64,000 nt of DNA from Maribacter halichondriae (lineage in GTDB: Bacteria > Bacteroidota > Bacteroidia > Flavobacteriales > Flavobacteriaceae): the NCBI RefSeq assembly GCF_027474825.1, contig NZ_CP107030.1:4096001-4160000 (forward strand). The letters run 5' to 3'. Position numbers and translations under genes: made by a program. The notes beneath the pieces were generated by a model. It saw only the letters and a program-made list of their open reading frames with translations, ran no database searches and was not told where the DNA came from. Of this stretch, positions 1 to 9,417 are shown in pieces. The first letter of the stretch is position 1, and every line of letters starts with the position of its first letter.

Positions 1-1
1 A

Positions 2-2181
2 AGCTGGGCCATGGTGAGCGCAGATAACCGGCTTTGGGGTAGGGGTAGTGATTTTGCGGAAATCAAAGTGCATCCCGAAGATGAAAACAAGGTCTATGTC
101 GCCAACGTAGCCGCGTATAGTTCATCGGATGGCGGATTGACATGGATGTCCATAAAAGGAGCCCCTGGCGGGGATGATTACCACCGCATCTGGATCAATC
201 CTCTGCAGCCCGACATCATGCTTTTTGCGGCCGATCAAGGCGCGGTGGTGACGGTAAACGGGGGCAAAACATGGAGTTCTTGGTATAATCAGCCCACGGC
301 TCAGCTCTATCATGTAAGTACGGATAATCAATTTCCGTATTGGGTCTATGGCGGACAGCAGGAGAGCGGTGCCGTAGCGGTAGCTAGCCGAGGTAATGGC
401 GGACAGATTTCGTTCCGTGATTTTATGGGCGTCGGTGCCGATGAATACGCCTTTGTCGCCCCGGACCCAAAAGACCCTAATATTGTATATGGAGGCCGAG
501 TGATACGGTTCAATAAGAAAACGGGGCAATCACAGAATGTCGCTCCCGAGATTTTGCGATCCGAAAATATTCGATATTTACGTACCATGCCCTTGATGTT
601 CCATCCTGCGGATGATAGTATGTTGTTGTTCGGCACCAATGTCGTATGGAAAACCAATAATGGTGGCCAGAATTGGGAAATTATCAGTCCTGATTTGACT
701 AGGGAGCATCCGGAAGTCCCCGATAGTGTAGGGGATTTTAAGAACGAAGACATGAAGACCATGCCACAACGCGCCATCGTTTACGCGTTGGCACCCTCAC
801 CTTTGGACAAAGATTTAATCTGGACGGGTACCGATGATGGCCTTGTACATTTTACGAATGACGGTGGTAAGACCTGGCAAGATGTAACGCCTCCCTCTTT
901 GACTTCATGGGATAAGATTTCCCAAATCGATGCTGGACATTTTAACAAGGGAACCGCATATATCGCAGTCAACGCCATCCGAAAGGATGATATGAAACCG
1001 CATATCTACAAAACCCATGATTTTGGAAAGACGTGGGAAGAAATTATTTCAGGAATGAACTCCTTCGGACCGGTAAACGTGATCCGTGAGGACCATAAAA
1101 AAAGGGTCTTTTATTTGCCGGTACTGAACGGGAAGTATATTTCTCCCATGATGATGGCGTGTCCTGGCAGTCACTGCGTCTTAACATGCCAGCCAGTTCG
1201 ATTCGAGATTTGGTCGTTCATGAAAACGATTTGGTCATCGGCACACACGGCCGTTCAATATGGATATTGGATGATTTCAGTCCCCTTCGGGAACTCAACT
1301 CGGCATCCTCATCAAATTTTCATCTATTCGAACCATCGCGGGCCACACGGGTTCGGCACAATATGTTTGCCGATACGCCCTTACCGCCGGAGGAGCCTAC
1401 CGGTAAAAATCCACCTGATGGTGCGATTTTGGATTATCAATTAAATACCGAAGCACAAAAAGTCACGTTGGAAATATGGGACGAAGGCGGAACTAAAATT
1501 ACCTCTTTTTCAAGCGATGATACTAAAGAAGCACTTGACTCGACCTTGATGCGCCATCCGACCTATTGGATCCGTCCGCAAAAATCGTTGGCAACCGAAC
1601 CAGGCCATCACCGCTTCATTTGGAATCAACGTCATCCAGCGCCAAGAGGAGCGCAACGCGGATTTGCAATCGCAGCCGTTCAATATGATACCCCCAGTGG
1701 TCCGAACGGACCTTTTGTTCCCCCAGGTACCTACACCGTAAAACTTATTGTAGATGGAGAAATTGCAGAACAGCCATTGAATATTCGTCTAGATCCGCGC
1801 GTTTCCCTTTCCACTGAAAATCTCAAGCTGCAAACAGACCTTTCCCTTCAAACGTATAAAGCCTATGAGGCGCTACAGAATATTCGGGATAATATAGATC
1901 GTCTGTTAATTGAAAATCCAAAAATGAATAAGCGAGAAAAAGAAGTTATCCAACAATTTAGGGGTAACGGAGCCCCAGAGGCAGGAGATATGCTCTATGG
2001 AAGTATTCGAGAAACTCCGCTAGAAAAGGAAATCTTGGTCGGTCTCCAGGAAAAATTACTTTTCATACTGGAAGTGCTGCAAAGTGCCGATGCCAAACCA
2101 ACTTCCCAGACTGAGGAAGCTGTAGAAATTCTGGTAAAGCGGTCGAACGAAATGAAGGCAAAGTGGAACGAAATCAAATAA
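2..2181 (+). CDS. Sortilin/VPS10-like beta-propeller protein, 5'-truncated by the window, frameshifted
   Basis: The reading frame is open from base 2, so the gene begins upstream. It carries repeated Asp-box (BNR) turns such as SSDGGLTW, VNGGKTW, NNGGQNW, NDGGKTW and HDFGKTW, followed by a DLVVGTHGRSIWILDDFSPL segment and a C-terminal helical tail. This is the layout of the large exported sortilin-like/glycosyl-hydrolase-like propeller proteins of Bacteroidetes, usually near 900-1000 residues. The substrate is unknown. Reading is broken at the A7 run at 1097-1103. With eight A the protein reads HKKKGLLFAGTEREVYFSHD and continues into the frame that ends at 2181. This is most simply a sequencing or assembly indel, though a real mutation is possible. 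Confidence 0.85.
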
Positions 2182-2280
2182 AAAGAGCAATCTCTCAAGA
2201 CTACTTACCATTCGATTTTATTAATTTCCTATTATCTTTATAAAGTATTGATTTTCAAACAGTAAAATTTAAGCCACAAG

Positions 2281-3870
2281 ATGAAAACCTATCCCAGCAT
2301 ATTTAATGATGTCATCGGACCGGTCATGCGGGGACCTTCGAGTTCCCATTGCGCCGCATCTTTGCGAATAGGTAGAATGTGCCGAGACCTTATGGAAGGA
2401 GAGATCAAAGAGGTCTATATCGAATTTGATCCGAACGGCTCATTGGCCACCACGCATAAAGGCCAAGGTTCCGACATGGGTTTATTCGGAGGATTTTTAG
2501 GATGGGAAGCCGATGAGGAACACCTACCTAATTATTTGCAGGCGGTCGAGGAAGCCGGAATCCAGATAAAAATAGATATCCATCCGATTGGGGCAATCCA
2601 CCCGAATACGTATAAGATTACCCTTTCGAACAGTCATGAAACGCGAACGGTGACCGCAATTTCCACGGGCGGGGGTATGATCGAGATTATTGAAATCGAC
2701 GGGGCGGTAGTTTCCATGGCGGGGGACTTTTATCAGACTTTAGTTTATTTTGAATCCTCGGGAAAACTTATCGATTATATTAAGAAATCCTTTAAATGTG
2801 ATGAGATTGCGCCGCGTCAAGGTATGGTCTCGTTCATTGAAATAAAAGCGAATCAATTCATTCCCGATGGTTTGGAAAAGGAACTCATGGAAATGGAGGA
2901 GGTCTTATTCATTAGAAAACTACATCCCGTACTTCCCATAATGGCCCGTAAAAATCTCGCCGTTCCTTTTATCACCTGTGATGAAATGCTCGAATACAAT
3001 AGCGACAAAAACCTTGAATTGTGGGAGCTGGCCGTTGCTTATGAAAGCATACGTGGAAGTATTTCCGAGGAGGAGGTATTTGAAAAGATGCGTGATATTT
3101 TAAAGATTATGCAAAACGCGATAGACCTAGGATTAAGGGGGACGAAATACGCGGATCGCATTCTAGGCCCGCAATCCTCAACCTTCCAAGAAAGGATGGA
3201 TGGTAAAAAACTGGTAGAGGGCGATATTCTGAACCAAGTGATTTTGTATACATCGGCCATGATGGAAGTTAAAAGTTCCATGGGGGTGGTGGTAGCAGCA
3301 CCTACGGCAGGCTCATGTGGCGCATTGCCAGGAGCAATTATCGGTATTGGGAGAACTTTGGAACTCTCAGAAGATGAAATGGTGAAAGCCTTGTTAGCTG
3401 CCGGAATTATTGGCGTGTTCATTGCCGCCCATGCGACTTTTGCCGCAGAGGTTGGTGGCTGTATGGCGGAGTGTGGTTCTGGGTCGGGCATGGCCGCTGC
3501 AGGCATTGTTGGATTAAAGAAAGGTACTTTAAATCAGGCATTAGGCGCAGCTTCCATGGCACTACAATCCAGTTTGGGGATGATTTGCGATATGATTGCC
3601 GACCGCGTAGAGGCACCCTGTCTGAATAGAAATGTCATGGCGGCCACGAATGCCATTTCCTGTGCGAATATGGCCTTGTCCGATTATAATCATTTAATCC
3701 CTTTGGATGAAGTGGTCGAAACGATGAAACGGGTGGGCGATGCCCTACCCAATACACATCGTTGCACCGGATTGGGAGGTCTTGCTATCACGAAAACCGC
3801 AAAAGAAATCGAGGCCAAGTTGGCAAAAGGGGAAATAGATAAAAACAAAACCTTTTTTAAAGTTTGCTAG
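2281..3870 (+). CDS. sdaA: L-serine ammonia-lyase (iron-sulfur L-serine dehydratase), single-chain
   Basis: Deaminates L-serine to pyruvate and ammonia in the cytoplasm. The 529-residue protein has the beta-domain opening with the GPSSSHCAASLRIG motif near residues 18-32. The alpha domain (from about residue 240) carries TAGSCGALPG with Cys346, then Cys436 and Cys447 (C-x10-C), which are the expected 4Fe-4S ligands. The fused beta-alpha form is the usual one in Bacteroidetes. The start is the first ATG of the frame, about 100 bases after the previous gene. A permease gene follows 58 bases downstream on the same strand and may be co-transcribed. Confidence 0.95.
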   Translation: MKTYPSIFNDVIGPVMRGPSSSHCAASLRIGRMCRDLMEGEIKEVYIEFDPNGSLATTHKGQGSDMGLFGGFLGWEADEEHLPNYLQAVEEAGIQIKIDIHPIGAIHPNTYKITLSNSHETRTVTAISTGGGMIEIIEIDGAVVSMAGDFYQTLVYFESSGKLIDYIKKSFKCDEIAPRQGMVSFIEIKANQFIPDGLEKELMEMEEVLFIRKLHPVLPIMARKNLAVPFITCDEMLEYNSDKNLELWELAVAYESIRGSISEEEVFEKMRDILKIMQNAIDLGLRGTKYADRILGPQSSTFQERMDGKKLVEGDILNQVILYTSAMMEVKSSMGVVVAAPTAGSCGALPGAIIGIGRTLELSEDEMVKALLAAGIIGVFIAAHATFAAEVGGCMAECGSGSGMAAAGIVGLKKGTLNQALGAASMALQSSLGMICDMIADRVEAPCLNRNVMAATNAISCANMALSDYNHLIPLDEVVETMKRVGDALPNTHRCTGLGGLAITKTAKEIEAKLAKGEIDKNKTFFKVC

Positions 3871-3928
3871 ATTGGATTCTTTTGGGAATTGATTATTTCC
3901 TAGCGCCATCATCCTACGGATAACAGAT

Positions 3929-4786
3929 ATGATAACAGCCATTTGGATTTCATTAGCCGGTCTAGCAATCTGGTTCGCTATCGTTTTAACGAAGGACTTT
4001 CTAGCCCACAGAAATTCCCTAGAAAACAGTAGTTGGTTAAAAACTTCGATCATCGGATTTGTGGTCAATTTTTTTGATGTCCTCGGAATTGGCGCATTCG
4101 CACCACAAACGGCCCTTTTAAAATTCACAAAACAAACCAAGGACAAGCATATTCCCGGAACAATGAATGTAGCGAACACCCTTCCGGTGTTATTTCAGGC
4201 ACTCATTTTCATTACTATTATTGAAGTGGAACCTGTAACGTTGGTATTGATGTTCATTTCGGCCGCTCTGGGTGCGGTATTGGGTGCCGGTGTAGTCGCA
4301 AAAATGTCCGAAAAAAAGATTCGGTTGGTTATGGGTTTTGCCCTGTTAGTTACGGCCTTTTTTATGTTGGCCACCAATATGGAATGGATACAAGGCGGCG
4401 GGGAGGCTATCGGACTCGAAAATGGAAAATTGGCCATTGCCGTAATCGCCAACTTTGGTTTGGGCGCTTTGATGACCGCCGGTATCGGATTGTATGCTCC
4501 CTGTATGGCACTGGTCTTTGCCCTTGGCATGTCGCCCAAAGTGGCATTCCCGATTATGATGGGTTCTTGTGCCTTTTTAATGCCTCCGGCATCGGTGCGC
4601 TTTATTCGAGAAAAGGCCTATAACCGGAAGGCCGCAATCGCCATGGCAATTCCAGGTATCGTGGCGGTGGGCATTGCCGCCTTTATTGTAAAGTCTTTAC
4701 CATTAGATGTGCTCAGATGGGTAGTAATTGTTGTCATTCTGTATACGGCGGGGGTAATGTTGCATGCAGGATTTTCAAGGAAGTAG
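3929..4786 (+). CDS. TauE/SafE (TSUP) family membrane permease
   Basis: A 285-residue, largely hydrophobic protein with about eight predicted membrane helices, beginning ITAIWISLAGLAIWFAIVL. The first repeat contains NFFDVLGIGAF and the second contains ANFGLGALMTAGIGLYAPC, the two-fold glycine-rich architecture of the TSUP family. Family members move sulfite, sulfoacetate or other small organic anions across the inner membrane. The substrate here cannot be read from sequence. It lies directly after serine dehydratase, which makes a link to serine or cysteine-derived sulfur metabolism possible but unproven. It converges on the PycTM-like gene with a 46-base gap. Confidence 0.85.
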   Translation: MITAIWISLAGLAIWFAIVLTKDFLAHRNSLENSSWLKTSIIGFVVNFFDVLGIGAFAPQTALLKFTKQTKDKHIPGTMNVANTLPVLFQALIFITIIEVEPVTLVLMFISAALGAVLGAGVVAKMSEKKIRLVMGFALLVTAFFMLATNMEWIQGGGEAIGLENGKLAIAVIANFGLGALMTAGIGLYAPCMALVFALGMSPKVAFPIMMGSCAFLMPPASVRFIREKAYNRKAAIAMAIPGIVAVGIAAFIVKSLPLDVLRWVVIVVILYTAGVMLHAGFSRK

Positions 4787-4832
4787 CGTCGATGACGAAT
4801 TGATTATATGGGGTACGATTATTTTGACGCAA

Positions 4833-5420
4833 TTACATGAGAGATATGATGGCACTGGAAACCACCAAGATGAAAAGTAGAAATAGTCCCACCGCTAGTA
4901 AACGTATCGATCGATTGACATATTTAAATTTCTCGGATGCGATTTTAGAGTTGACGTATATTTGCTGACCCAATTGATCGAACAATTCAACTTCATTTAA
5001 GCTGATACGATAGAAGGTTTTAGAAAACTCCTTTATTGTTCCAAATTTCGTAATCACATCGCCAAAGAAAAATACATTCTTTTCAAATTTTCCCTCTACC
5101 CGCGGCATAAAACATCTGATACTGAAATATATAGAAGTCGTTGTCGCACCAATCCATATTGCAAGCAAGACATATAGAAAATAGTGTTCGGGACCCATTG
5201 ATATGACTAGAGCGATATTTTGATAGATAAAATTGAATAGAATACCATAAAAGGATAAGATCAGTCCAGCCTTGATTTCAGAAGCTTTGATTAGACTAAA
5301 AACATAATTAATGCTCCCCCAATAATGATCTACCAATTCTTCAGCGTGACCCCCAACTTCAGATGGTGTTTTGGTTATTTCCTGATTTTCAAATTGGTCT
5401 TCGTCTCTTGTCTGGTCCAT
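4833..5420 (-). CDS. PycTM-like (DUF5706) membrane protein
   Basis: A protein of about 195 residues with two central membrane segments (around residues 50-72 and 80-102) and a C-terminal one (around 172-193). Between them are VFFFGDVITKFG and EVELFDQLGQQIYVNSKIAS, which resemble the conserved blocks of the Pycsar effector transmembrane domain (DUF5706). In Pycsar antiphage systems such proteins damage the membrane after binding a cyclic pyrimidine nucleotide. Many relatives lie outside proven defence loci. The ATG at 5420 is preferred. A TTG at 5456 would add twelve residues. A nucleotide cyclase gene lies 1.2 kb away on the other strand. No HD domain is attached, unlike many flavobacterial relatives. 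Confidence 0.7.
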   Translation of the reverse strand: MDQTRDEDQFENQEITKTPSEVGGHAEELVDHYWGSINYVFSLIKASEIKAGLILSFYGILFNFIYQNIALVISMGPEHYFLYVLLAIWIGATTTSIYFSIRCFMPRVEGKFEKNVFFFGDVITKFGTIKEFSKTFYRISLNEVELFDQLGQQIYVNSKIASEKFKYVNRSIRLLAVGLFLLFILVVSSAIISLM

Positions 5421-5714
5421 TTTCTTATTAATTTTAAAGGGTACGATAATGGGCAAATATTTTATAGAACAGGGCTTTATAATATTAATTGATGAAAGAT
5501 AGCGAATACACGCTAATTACGATGGATATTTTAAAGCGAAAAACTTTGGTGTCACGGCCGTTGTAATACATTTCCCTCTCTTTTATAGAAACAAAAATAC
5601 TTTGATAAAAAAACAGGTGTTTTCGGACACTCAAAGGTACATTTCGTCCTTTGGCAGTGCCAATACTCATTTTAACGCCCTATTTTTTACAACACAAACT
5701 AATTTTAACACATT

Positions 5715-6158
5715 ATGAAAAAAACAAAACAGTATCTTATTTTATTGACCTTGTCGGTATTTTTCTATAGTGGTCTATGCTTTGGCCAAGCGACGCACGT
5801 GATTACATTGAATGTAGCCGAAGATGGTTCCTATTCCTTTAGTGCGGATCCCAACACTGAGGTAGTGGACGATAGTTCCCCTGAAGCTTTTACCATTTTG
5901 GTGTATGAAGATGATGAAATCGAATGGGAGGGTATTGCTGCTTCCGGAGCGGTCGTGGATATCGAAAAAATCAGATTTCCAGAAGATCATAAGGTCTTTA
6001 AGAATAAAGACTTAGAAGGAAAGAACAACAACGGCAAGAAAAAAGCCAAGGGTAAAGTGGCGAAGGGCAAGAAAAATAAAACGTATAAGTATATTATAGA
6101 CTTTATTGTGGAGGGTGAATCTTTCAGTATCGATCCAGGTCTTAAAGTGGGACAATAA
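5715..6158 (+). CDS. Small secreted protein of unknown function, lysine-rich insert
   Basis: 147 residues with a clear Sec signal peptide (KKTKQYLILLTLSVFFYSG, cleavage near GQA). The mature part is acidic at first (EVVDDSSPEAF, YEDDEIEWEG) and then has a strongly basic low-complexity stretch, NNNGKKKAKGKVAKGKKNK, around residues 106-124, before a short beta-rich end. I do not recognise a family. It sits 24 bases before the cyclase gene on the same strand, so it is probably the first gene of a two-gene operon. An envelope ligand or accessory for the cyclase is possible but is inference only. Confidence 0.7.
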   Translation: MKKTKQYLILLTLSVFFYSGLCFGQATHVITLNVAEDGSYSFSADPNTEVVDDSSPEAFTILVYEDDEIEWEGIAASGAVVDIEKIRFPEDHKVFKNKDLEGKNNNGKKKAKGKVAKGKKNKTYKYIIDFIVEGESFSIDPGLKVGQ

Positions 6159-6182
6159 TTTGGATTATTTAATCGGATTTTA

Positions 6183-8033
6183 ATGCGGAAACAGCGGTCC
6201 TATTCTTTTAAACCATTTTGCACGAAGGAAGTCTGGATTATGCTAGGCTTTCTTTTTATTACGACTTTCAGACTTTATGGGCAGGACCAAAATCTTGCCG
6301 ATAGTCTTGAATTGGTCTATACCAGTGGCCAATTTGAAGAAAAAGAGCGTTTACAGATACTAAGTGATCTAGCCTTTATACATCCAAATCCTGAAAAATC
6401 ATTACAATTCAGTGAGGAACTCTTACATAGGGCCAAAGATCTGGATTCAACCGGATATATTGTGGGAGGCTATCTCCAAAAAGGAAACAGCCTTAAGCTT
6501 AAGGGCGACTTAAGTCAGGCTTTGGAAAATTATTTGCAAGGTGTTACTATCGCAACATCCACTAATAAAAAGCGAGAGTTAGGGCTTTTGTATTTGTCCA
6601 TTGCAAGTGTCTATCAGGTAATGGGCAACCATAAGAATACCATCAGATATTATAAAAATGCTATCCCCATTTTTGAAGAAGTGAGGGACACCTTGAAATA
6701 TGCCAGTGCGTTGGAAAATTTGGGTGATTATTATAATCTGGCCCTTGCCAAACCTGATTCCGCTTTGCTATTTTTTGAACAATCGGGCGCTATTTTCGAA
6801 GCTAGAAATTCGAAAATAGGGATTGCCTACAACTTGGGCAATAAGGGCTTGGCCTATGCCCAATTAGGTCAAAATATTATTGCGGAAAATAATATTAAAA
6901 AGGCCATAGGCTTACTCGAAGAATTGGGCGATTTTTATCCAATAAGTGTGTATCTCACCTATATGGCCGACATCTTTGCAGAGCGGGGCGATTTGACCGC
7001 AGCATTCCTATATGCCGAAAGAAGTCTTGTACTTGCCCAACAATATGGGCTGAAAGATCAGATCAGTGATGCCAACCTTACGCTTTCAGAATTGTACGAG
7101 AAAAAGGGAGATGCCGATACATCACTCAAGTTCTATAAAGTGCATATTGCGTACAAGGATAGCGTCAAAAATGTTTCGACAGTACAGCAGATGGCCAATC
7201 TTCAAATGGAAAGGAAGGAGATAGAATTAAACTTACTCAACCAGGAAAGGAAAACGCAAAAGGTGATCAATATTGCCATCGGCATTGCGCTTTTCTTAAT
7301 AGGTCTTCTTGCTTTTGGTCTATACAGACGCAATCGGTTTATACGAAAAACCAAACAGATCATTGAGAGAGAACGGGATCGTTCCGAAAGTTTATTGCAT
7401 AACATTCTTCCCCAGGAAACCGCAGAGGAATTAAAGAAAAATGGTAAGGTAGCGGCTAAAAAATTCGAATCAGTTACGGTATTGTTTACTGATTTTAAAG
7501 GGTTCACACATTATGCGGAAAATCTATCCCCTGAAAAATTAGTGGAAAGTGTGGGTTTTTATTTCTCTAAATTCGATGACATCATGGAAAAATATGGATT
7601 GGAGAAAATTAAGACGGTCGGCGATGCCTACATGTGTGCCGGAGGTTTGCCATTCGAAACGAAGGATCATGCCTTAAAAATGGTGCAGGCCGCTTTTGAA
7701 ATAAAGGATTTTGTGGCAGCTTCCAAAGAGGACAAGGATTTAATTCACACTACGTTTGATATTCGCATTGGGATTAATACGGGCCCGGTTGTAGCAGGTG
7801 TGGTAGGAACTAAAAAATTCTCCTATGACATTTGGGGCGATACCGTCAACGTCGCTTCCCGCATGGAAACCATGTCGGAACCAGGAAAGATTAATATCTC
7901 CAATAGCACATATGAGCTAATTAAATCAGATTTTGATTGTGAATATAGGGGTGCAATTGAAGCAAAGAATAGAGGCAAAGTAAAGATGTACTTTGTGAAT
8001 GGAATTAAAAACGCTAACTTAACTCTAGCTTGA
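6183..8033 (+). CDS. TPR-containing membrane class III adenylate/guanylate cyclase
   Basis: 616 residues: N-terminal signal or anchor (about 1-34), periplasmic tetratricopeptide repeats (about 60-330), one membrane helix (about 361-382), a coiled-coil linker and a C-terminal cyclase domain (about 430-600). The catalytic set is complete: metal ligands Asp437 (FTDFKGFT) and Asp481 (KTVGDAY), base-recognition Lys477 and Asp549 (YDIWGD), and transition-state residues Asn556 and Arg560 (NVASR). The Lys/Asp pair is the adenine-selecting combination in class III cyclases, so cAMP is the likeliest product. The TPR region probably senses an envelope signal. It follows the small secreted-protein gene by 24 bases. 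Confidence 0.9.
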   Translation: MRKQRSYSFKPFCTKEVWIMLGFLFITTFRLYGQDQNLADSLELVYTSGQFEEKERLQILSDLAFIHPNPEKSLQFSEELLHRAKDLDSTGYIVGGYLQKGNSLKLKGDLSQALENYLQGVTIATSTNKKRELGLLYLSIASVYQVMGNHKNTIRYYKNAIPIFEEVRDTLKYASALENLGDYYNLALAKPDSALLFFEQSGAIFEARNSKIGIAYNLGNKGLAYAQLGQNIIAENNIKKAIGLLEELGDFYPISVYLTYMADIFAERGDLTAAFLYAERSLVLAQQYGLKDQISDANLTLSELYEKKGDADTSLKFYKVHIAYKDSVKNVSTVQQMANLQMERKEIELNLLNQERKTQKVINIAIGIALFLIGLLAFGLYRRNRFIRKTKQIIERERDRSESLLHNILPQETAEELKKNGKVAAKKFESVTVLFTDFKGFTHYAENLSPEKLVESVGFYFSKFDDIMEKYGLEKIKTVGDAYMCAGGLPFETKDHALKMVQAAFEIKDFVAASKEDKDLIHTTFDIRIGINTGPVVAGVVGTKKFSYDIWGDTVNVASRMETMSEPGKINISNSTYELIKSDFDCEYRGAIEAKNRGKVKMYFVNGIKNANLTLA

Positions 8034-8115
8034 ATTATGTCTGAAAGCATGTTTTTTATTTTGAATATTTAATTCGTTCCATAACGACAATGGTTATATT
8101 TAAGGAGACATCAAA

Positions 8116-9402
8116 TTGAATCCTATGAACCAGCGCAGAACCTTTCTAAAAACCAGTTCCTTAGCGGCGATTTCCGCTCCATTTCTATCTTTTGACTCCA
8201 AAAAAGATTGGTCTCTAAATAATCTTCATGGTACCTATAACGACACTGAGGAGTATTGGAAGATGATCCGGAAGCAATTTCCGCTTAAGGAGGGGCAGAC
8301 CTATTTTAATAATGGTACCATGGGCCCAACATCAGGTTATGCACTTGACCAGATGATCCATCATATGATTCATTATAACAAAGAGGCGGCCACAATCGAC
8401 TATAAAAACGGTTCAGGACCTGAGCTATTGACCGGGTATTTCCCCTATGAAGAACTACGGACCAAATTGGGTAAGATCATCAATTGTGATTTTAAGGAAA
8501 TTTCGTTAATCCAAAATGCGACTTTCGGCATGAACTATGTCGGTATGGGGTTAGATTTCAAGAAAGGGGATGAACTACTCAATACCGATCAAGAACATGG
8601 GGGTGGTTTTGGAGCTTGGCAACTGCTTGCCAAACGAAAAGGCTGTGTGTACAAACAAGCGAAACTACCTGTACCTGTGAACGACCCGCAAGAAATAGTC
8701 GATGCTATTTTTAAGGAAGTCACCCCAAAGACCAAGGTCATCGCCATTCCGCATATGGTTTCTGGATACGGAACGGTAATGCCTGTCAAGCAAGTCTGTG
8801 CCGAAGCCAGAAAGCGAGGTATTTTCACCGTATTGGATGGTGCACAATGTGTTGGGCATATCGATGTGGACATAAAGGACATTGGTTGTGACGCCTATTA
8901 TTCCAGCTTACATAAATGGCTGTTGGCTCCAGCCGGTAGTGGTCTTTTGTATATTAATAAGAACGTTTCACCAAATATCTGGTCCACTATCGCCAGCTAT
9001 CAATGGGACAATCAAGAAGATCATGGATTTCGCCTGATGCAGAATGGTACGGGCAATGCTGCCCTGATGGCCGGGTACGATGCCGCTGTGGATTTCTTTA
9101 ACACCATAGGCAAGGAAAAATGGTTAGGGAGAATCAAGGAACTTGGCAACTACCTGAGGGCGGGCTTAAAAGAGCTTCCCCATGTGACCATTGAATCATC
9201 CATAAATGAGAATATGGCCGCAGGAATTACCACCTATGGTGTTGCTGGAATTTCAGGCCCAGATTTACAAAAAACAATGTGGGAAAAAGAAAGGTTACAA
9301 CCCCGTTCCGTTGGTGAGAAAAACATTCGGCATTCCGTTCATATATATAATTCAAAGGAGGAAATCGATAAAGCGTTGCAAGTTGTAAAGGAGTTGGCTT
9401 AG
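8116..9402 (+). CDS. Exported class V aminotransferase-like PLP enzyme
   Basis: 428 residues with a twin-arginine signal (QRRTFLKTSSLAAISAP). The fold is that of the cysteine desulfurase/isopenicillin-epimerase-like class V aminotransferases: YFNNGTMGPTSG near the start, LDGAQCVGHIDVD carrying the PLP-phosphate-region aspartate, and the Schiff-base lysine Lys267 in SSLHKWLLAP. The reaction cannot be fixed from sequence. The TTG at 8116 is chosen because AGGAG (8103-8107) lies 8 bases upstream. The ATG at 8125 is the alternative and also keeps the Tat motif. It converges on the M1 peptidase gene with a 15-base gap. Confidence 0.85.
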   Translation: MNPMNQRRTFLKTSSLAAISAPFLSFDSKKDWSLNNLHGTYNDTEEYWKMIRKQFPLKEGQTYFNNGTMGPTSGYALDQMIHHMIHYNKEAATIDYKNGSGPELLTGYFPYEELRTKLGKIINCDFKEISLIQNATFGMNYVGMGLDFKKGDELLNTDQEHGGGFGAWQLLAKRKGCVYKQAKLPVPVNDPQEIVDAIFKEVTPKTKVIAIPHMVSGYGTVMPVKQVCAEARKRGIFTVLDGAQCVGHIDVDIKDIGCDAYYSSLHKWLLAPAGSGLLYINKNVSPNIWSTIASYQWDNQEDHGFRLMQNGTGNAALMAGYDAAVDFFNTIGKEKWLGRIKELGNYLRAGLKELPHVTIESSINENMAAGITTYGVAGISGPDLQKTMWEKERLQPRSVGEKNIRHSVHIYNSKEEIDKALQVVKELA

Positions 9403-9417
9403 CTTTCGTCAGTACGA

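Noticed and set aside
6183..8033. Canonical Pycsar cyclase
   Set aside because: It is a TPR-membrane cyclase with the adenine-type Lys477/Asp549 pair, unlike the soluble PycC enzymes, and it is not in an operon with the PycTM gene.
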